The position numbers and the translations under genes were made by a program. 8,169 nt of DNA from Frankiales bacterium (GTDB lineage Bacteria > Actinomycetota > Actinomycetes > Mycobacteriales > SCTD01). The notes below the pieces were generated by a model that worked only from the letters and a program-made list of their open reading frames with translations, was not told where the DNA came from and did no database searches. The stretch covers positions 1 to 8,169 of the forward strand of contig JAOPWI010000250.1 of NCBI GenBank assembly GCA_025965755.1, written 5' to 3'. This document shows positions 5,816 to 8,169 of the stretch, piece after piece. Position 1 is the first letter of the stretch, and each line of letters begins with the position of its first letter.

Positions 5816-6678
5816 GCACCCTGCTGGCGTTCAGCGACCCGCTCGGCCCGCGCGGCCGTCGCAAGGCCCTTGTCGGCTCGATCGCCGGCGGGCTGGTCCT
5901 GCTCGGGCTGCTCGGCGCCGCGCTGCTCGTGCTGGCCGACGCCGGCCAGCTCGACGGCGACCGCTGGAGCGACCTGCTGTCCCCGGACGGCTTCGAGCTG
6001 TACGCCCGCGGCCTGGGCTCGACCCTGCGCGCGGCCGCCGTGGCCATCGCCTTGGCCATCACCGTCGGCACGGTCATGGCGCTGGGGCGGCTGTCCACCC
6101 TGGCCCCCGTGCGCTGGCTGGCCACGACCTACGTGCAGCTCTTCCGCGCTCTGCCGTCGCTGCTGCTCATCATCTTCGCGTTCTTCGCCCTGCCGGACCT
6201 GCTCGGCCGGCCGGTCACCCGCTACAGCGCGCTGGTCATCGGCCTGACGCTCTACAACAGCGCCGTGTTCGCCGAGATCATCCGGGCCGGCGTCCTGTCG
6301 CTGCCCCGCGGCCAGACCGAGGCCGCCGTCGCGCTGGGCCTGCGCCGCAGCCAGACCCAGCGGCTGGTCATCCTCCCGCAGGCGGTCAGCCGCATGCTGC
6401 CCTCGCTCGTCGCGCAGATGGTGGTCGTCCTGAAGGACACCGCCTACGGCTCGATCATCGGCTACGAGGAGCTGCTCCGCGTCGGCACCATCGCGGGCGA
6501 GACCACCGCGGACGTGCTCCAGTCCTACGTCATCGTCGCGGTCATCTACATCGCCGTCTGCTTCGCGCTGTCGTCGGTGGCCCGCTGGCTGGAGGGGCGG
6601 ACCACGCGGCGGTACGGGCGCAGCGCGGCTGCCGGGGCGGTCGCCGTGCCGGGCGTCGAGGACCTGGCGGTCCACTAG
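5812..6678 (+). CDS. gluD: Glutamate-type ABC importer, permease subunit GluD
   Basis: This is the second integral membrane permease of the importer. The 288-aa product has an N-terminal membrane segment (about 20-43) and an extracytoplasmic stretch of about 25 residues before the permease domain, so it is longer than GluC, as is usual for GluD. Further hydrophobic segments lie near 68-91, 107-130, 139-158, 195-210 and 237-257. The domain carries YVQLFRALPSLLLI (107-120) and the EAA loop EAAVALGLRRSQTQRLVILP (170-189), then LKDTAYGSIIGYEELL (207-222). The ATG overlaps the gluC stop as ATGA, with no clear separate Shine-Dalgarno, so translation is probably coupled. It ends the operon, 13 bp from the convergent miaB stop. 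A polar and Ala-rich tail follows the last membrane segment. Confidence 0.92.
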   Translation: MSTLLAFSDPLGPRGRRKALVGSIAGGLVLLGLLGAALLVLADAGQLDGDRWSDLLSPDGFELYARGLGSTLRAAAVAIALAITVGTVMALGRLSTLAPVRWLATTYVQLFRALPSLLLIIFAFFALPDLLGRPVTRYSALVIGLTLYNSAVFAEIIRAGVLSLPRGQTEAAVALGLRRSQTQRLVILPQAVSRMLPSLVAQMVVVLKDTAYGSIIGYEELLRVGTIAGETTADVLQSYVIVAVIYIAVCFALSSVARWLEGRTTRRYGRSAAAGAVAVPGVEDLAVH

Positions 6679-6679
6679 C

Positions 6680-6706
6680 CCCGCCGGTCGTTCAGCCGCA
6701 GGCGGG
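6680..6706. terminator. Candidate bidirectional hairpin between gluD and miaB
   Basis: CCCGCC (6680-6685) and GGCGGG (6701-6706) form a perfect 6-bp stem that begins one base after the gluD stop. Two more G-C pairs are possible inside (6686-6687 with 6696-6697) past a 3-base bulge. It covers the convergent gap and the last codons of miaB, so it could end both transcripts. There is no T-tract on either strand. The stem is short and GC-rich, so a chance match is possible. Confidence 0.35.
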
Positions 6707-8143
6707 AGCCGGCGCGAGCTGGGCGGGAACGCCCACGGTGGGCATGCCGAGGACGACGCCGGGCGTGCGGGGCGCGCGGCGCTCGGCCCAGGCGTCTCCG
6801 GCGGCCGTGCGGCGGTGCGACAGCAGCGGGCCCTCGGCCCGCAGGTGATGCGGCGCCGCCCCGCTGATGACGGTCTCCACGACGTCGCCCGGGCGCACGC
6901 CCTCGACCCGGGGCAGGTGCACGAGCCGGTTGTCCCGGACCCGGCCGGTCATCGTGCCGGGGCCGTCCTTGCGACCCTCCCCCTCGGACACCAGCACCTC
7001 GACGGAGCGCCCGACCTGGGCCTGCATGCCCTCGTACGTCAGGCGTTCCTGCAGCGCGGTGAGCCGCACGTACCGCTCCTGCACGACCTCCCGCGGCAAC
7101 GGCTCGAGCCCGGCGGCGGGAGTGCCGGGACGCGGGGAGTACTGGAAGGTGAACGCGCCGGAGAAACGGGCGGCCTCGACGACGCGCAGCGTGTCCTGGA
7201 AGTCGGCCTCGGTCTCGGTCGGAAAGCCCACGATGATGTCGGTGGTGATGGCGGCGTCCGGGATCTGCTCCCGGACGCGGGACAGGATCGCCAGGAAGCG
7301 CTCGCTGCGGTAGCTGCGGCGCATCGCCTTGAGCACCTCGTCCGAGCCGCTCTGCAGCGGCATGTGCAGCGACGGGCAGACCGTCGGCGTCTCGGCCATC
7401 GCGATGAGGACATCGTCGGTGAAGTCGCGCGGATGCGGGCTGGTGAAGCGCACCCGCTCGATGCCGGGCACCGCACCGACCGCGCGGAGCAGCTTGCCGA
7501 AGGCGGCCCGGTCGCCGAACGAGCGGCCGTAGGAGTTGACGTTCTGGCCCAGCAGCGTGACCTCGAGGACACCCTGCGCGGCGAGCACCTCGACCTCGCG
7601 AAGGACGTCACCCGGGCGGCGGTCCTCCTCCTTGCCACGCAGCGACGGGACGATGCAGAAGGTGCAGGTGTTGTCACAGCCGACGCTGATCGACACCCAG
7701 GCGCTGGCGGTGCTGGAGCGGCGGGCCGGCAGCGCGCTGGGAAACACCTCGAGCGCCTCGAGCAGCTCGACCTGCGAGGCCTGCTCGATGCGGGCCCGCT
7801 CCAGCAGCACCGGCAGGGACCCCACGTTGTGGGTGCCGAAGACGACATCGACGTAGGGGGCGCGCTCGACGATGGCAGCCTGGTCCTTTTGCGCCAGGCA
7901 GCCGCCGACGGCGATCTGCATGCCCGGCGTGCGGTCCTTGACCGGCTTGAGGTGGCCCAGGTTGCCGTAGAGCTTGTTGTCGGCGTTCTCGCGCACGGCG
8001 CAGGTGTTGAACACCACGACGTCGGGCTGCGCGCCCTCCGCGACCGGCGCGTAGCCCGCCTCGTCCAGCAGACCGGCGATCCGCTCGCTGTCGTGGACGT
8101 TCATCTGGCACCCGTAGGTGCGCACCTCGTACGTCCTCGTCAC
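6692..8143 (-). CDS. miaB: tRNA-2-methylthio-N6-dimethylallyladenosine synthase
   Basis: MiaB is a radical-SAM methylthiotransferase that adds a methylthio group to C2 of i6A37, made by MiaA, to give ms2i6A37 and so stabilise codon-anticodon pairing. The 483-aa product has the three domains in order. The N-terminal MTTase domain (about 1-110) has Cys12, Cys48 (NTCAVRENA) and Cys82 (GGCLAQ) for the auxiliary cluster. The radical-SAM core has CDNTCTFC (Cys156, Cys160, Cys163) followed by PSLRGKEEDR, the LLGQNVNSYG motif (197-206) and HMPLQSGSDEVL (260-271). A TRAM domain spans about 374-435. A further 45-residue tail ends in Cys-Gly. The GTG at 8143 has no Shine-Dalgarno but has a -10 element at leaderless spacing. 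It is convergent to gluD. All six cluster cysteines are present. Confidence 0.97.
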   Translation of the reverse strand: MTRTYEVRTYGCQMNVHDSERIAGLLDEAGYAPVAEGAQPDVVVFNTCAVRENADNKLYGNLGHLKPVKDRTPGMQIAVGGCLAQKDQAAIVERAPYVDVVFGTHNVGSLPVLLERARIEQASQVELLEALEVFPSALPARRSSTASAWVSISVGCDNTCTFCIVPSLRGKEEDRRPGDVLREVEVLAAQGVLEVTLLGQNVNSYGRSFGDRAAFGKLLRAVGAVPGIERVRFTSPHPRDFTDDVLIAMAETPTVCPSLHMPLQSGSDEVLKAMRRSYRSERFLAILSRVREQIPDAAITTDIIVGFPTETEADFQDTLRVVEAARFSGAFTFQYSPRPGTPAAGLEPLPREVVQERYVRLTALQERLTYEGMQAQVGRSVEVLVSEGEGRKDGPGTMTGRVRDNRLVHLPRVEGVRPGDVVETVISGAAPHHLRAEGPLLSHRRTAAGDAWAERRAPRTPGVVLGMPTVGVPAQLAPAPACG

Positions 8144-8149
8144 CGGCCC

Positions 8150-8155
8150 AGACTA
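8150..8155 (-). promoter_or_regulatory. -10 element of miaB, leaderless-type
   Basis: On the minus strand TAGTCT fits the -10 pattern TANNNT and ends six bases before the miaB GTG, the same spacing as the gluA promoter. Transcription would begin at or next to the start codon. No Shine-Dalgarno is present between them. The -35 region lies at or beyond the right end of the window and cannot be judged fully. Confidence 0.5.
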
Positions 8156-8169
8156 GGCGTCAGGCGCGC

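Noticed and set aside
5743..6675. Minus-strand 310-aa frame opposite gluD
   Set aside because: It is antisense to a complete permease with the EAA loop; the translation is Gln/Asp/Arg-rich shadow text with no recognisable domain.
1..8169. Mobile element, CRISPR array, tRNA/rRNA gene, toxin-antitoxin or defence cassette
   Set aside because: No transposase, integrase, regularly spaced repeats, tRNA-like cloverleaf or unknown gene cluster was found. All complete genes belong to well-known families and the gaps are too short to hide another system.

Overview
The window is ordinary chromosomal DNA from a high-GC actinobacterium. The evidence is the very high GC content, strong G/C third-position bias in every gene, frequent GTG starts, at least two promoters that look leaderless, and actinobacterial versions of HflX, DapF, MiaA, MiaB and a GluABCD-type transporter. 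The proteins resemble those of streptomycetes, mycobacteria and related actinomycetes; I cannot name a genus from the sequence alone.

Layout from left to right. (1) At the left edge is the first part of a minus-strand gene (1-133) for an exported protein with a Tat-like signal peptide; the rest lies outside the window. (2) A minus-strand cluster reads miaA, then dapF, then hflX (3414 down to 183). miaA and dapF overlap by four bases. hflX follows dapF after a short gap and is followed by a possible hairpin terminator. (3) A 61-bp divergent intergenic region separates miaA from a plus-strand operon. It holds a -10 element placed for leaderless translation and, directly upstream of it, a perfect inverted repeat. 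(4) The plus-strand operon (3476-6678) encodes a complete polar amino acid ABC importer, most likely for glutamate: ATPase, lipoprotein binding protein and two permeases (gluA, gluB, gluC, gluD). (5) miaB lies convergent to gluD on the minus strand (8143 down to 6692), with 13 bp between the two stop codons and its own leaderless-type promoter at the right edge.

How the genes work together. MiaA and MiaB catalyse consecutive steps of tRNA A37 modification (i6A, then ms2i6A). HflX is a ribosome-associated GTPase, so most of the minus-strand genes concern translation quality. DapF makes meso-diaminopimelate for lysine and peptidoglycan. The importer brings in glutamate, the main amino-group donor and also a peptidoglycan precursor. 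A glutamate importer near miaB, miaA, dapF and hflX is known, from memory, in other actinobacterial genomes.

I found no mobile element, CRISPR array, RNA gene, phage gene, defence system or other novel multi-gene system. All gaps between genes are under 70 bp. The points most worth a second look are small: the inverted repeat in the glu promoter, the two leaderless promoters, hairpins just after the hflX and gluD stops, the cysteine-ending tail of MiaB, and the unidentified exported protein at the left edge.
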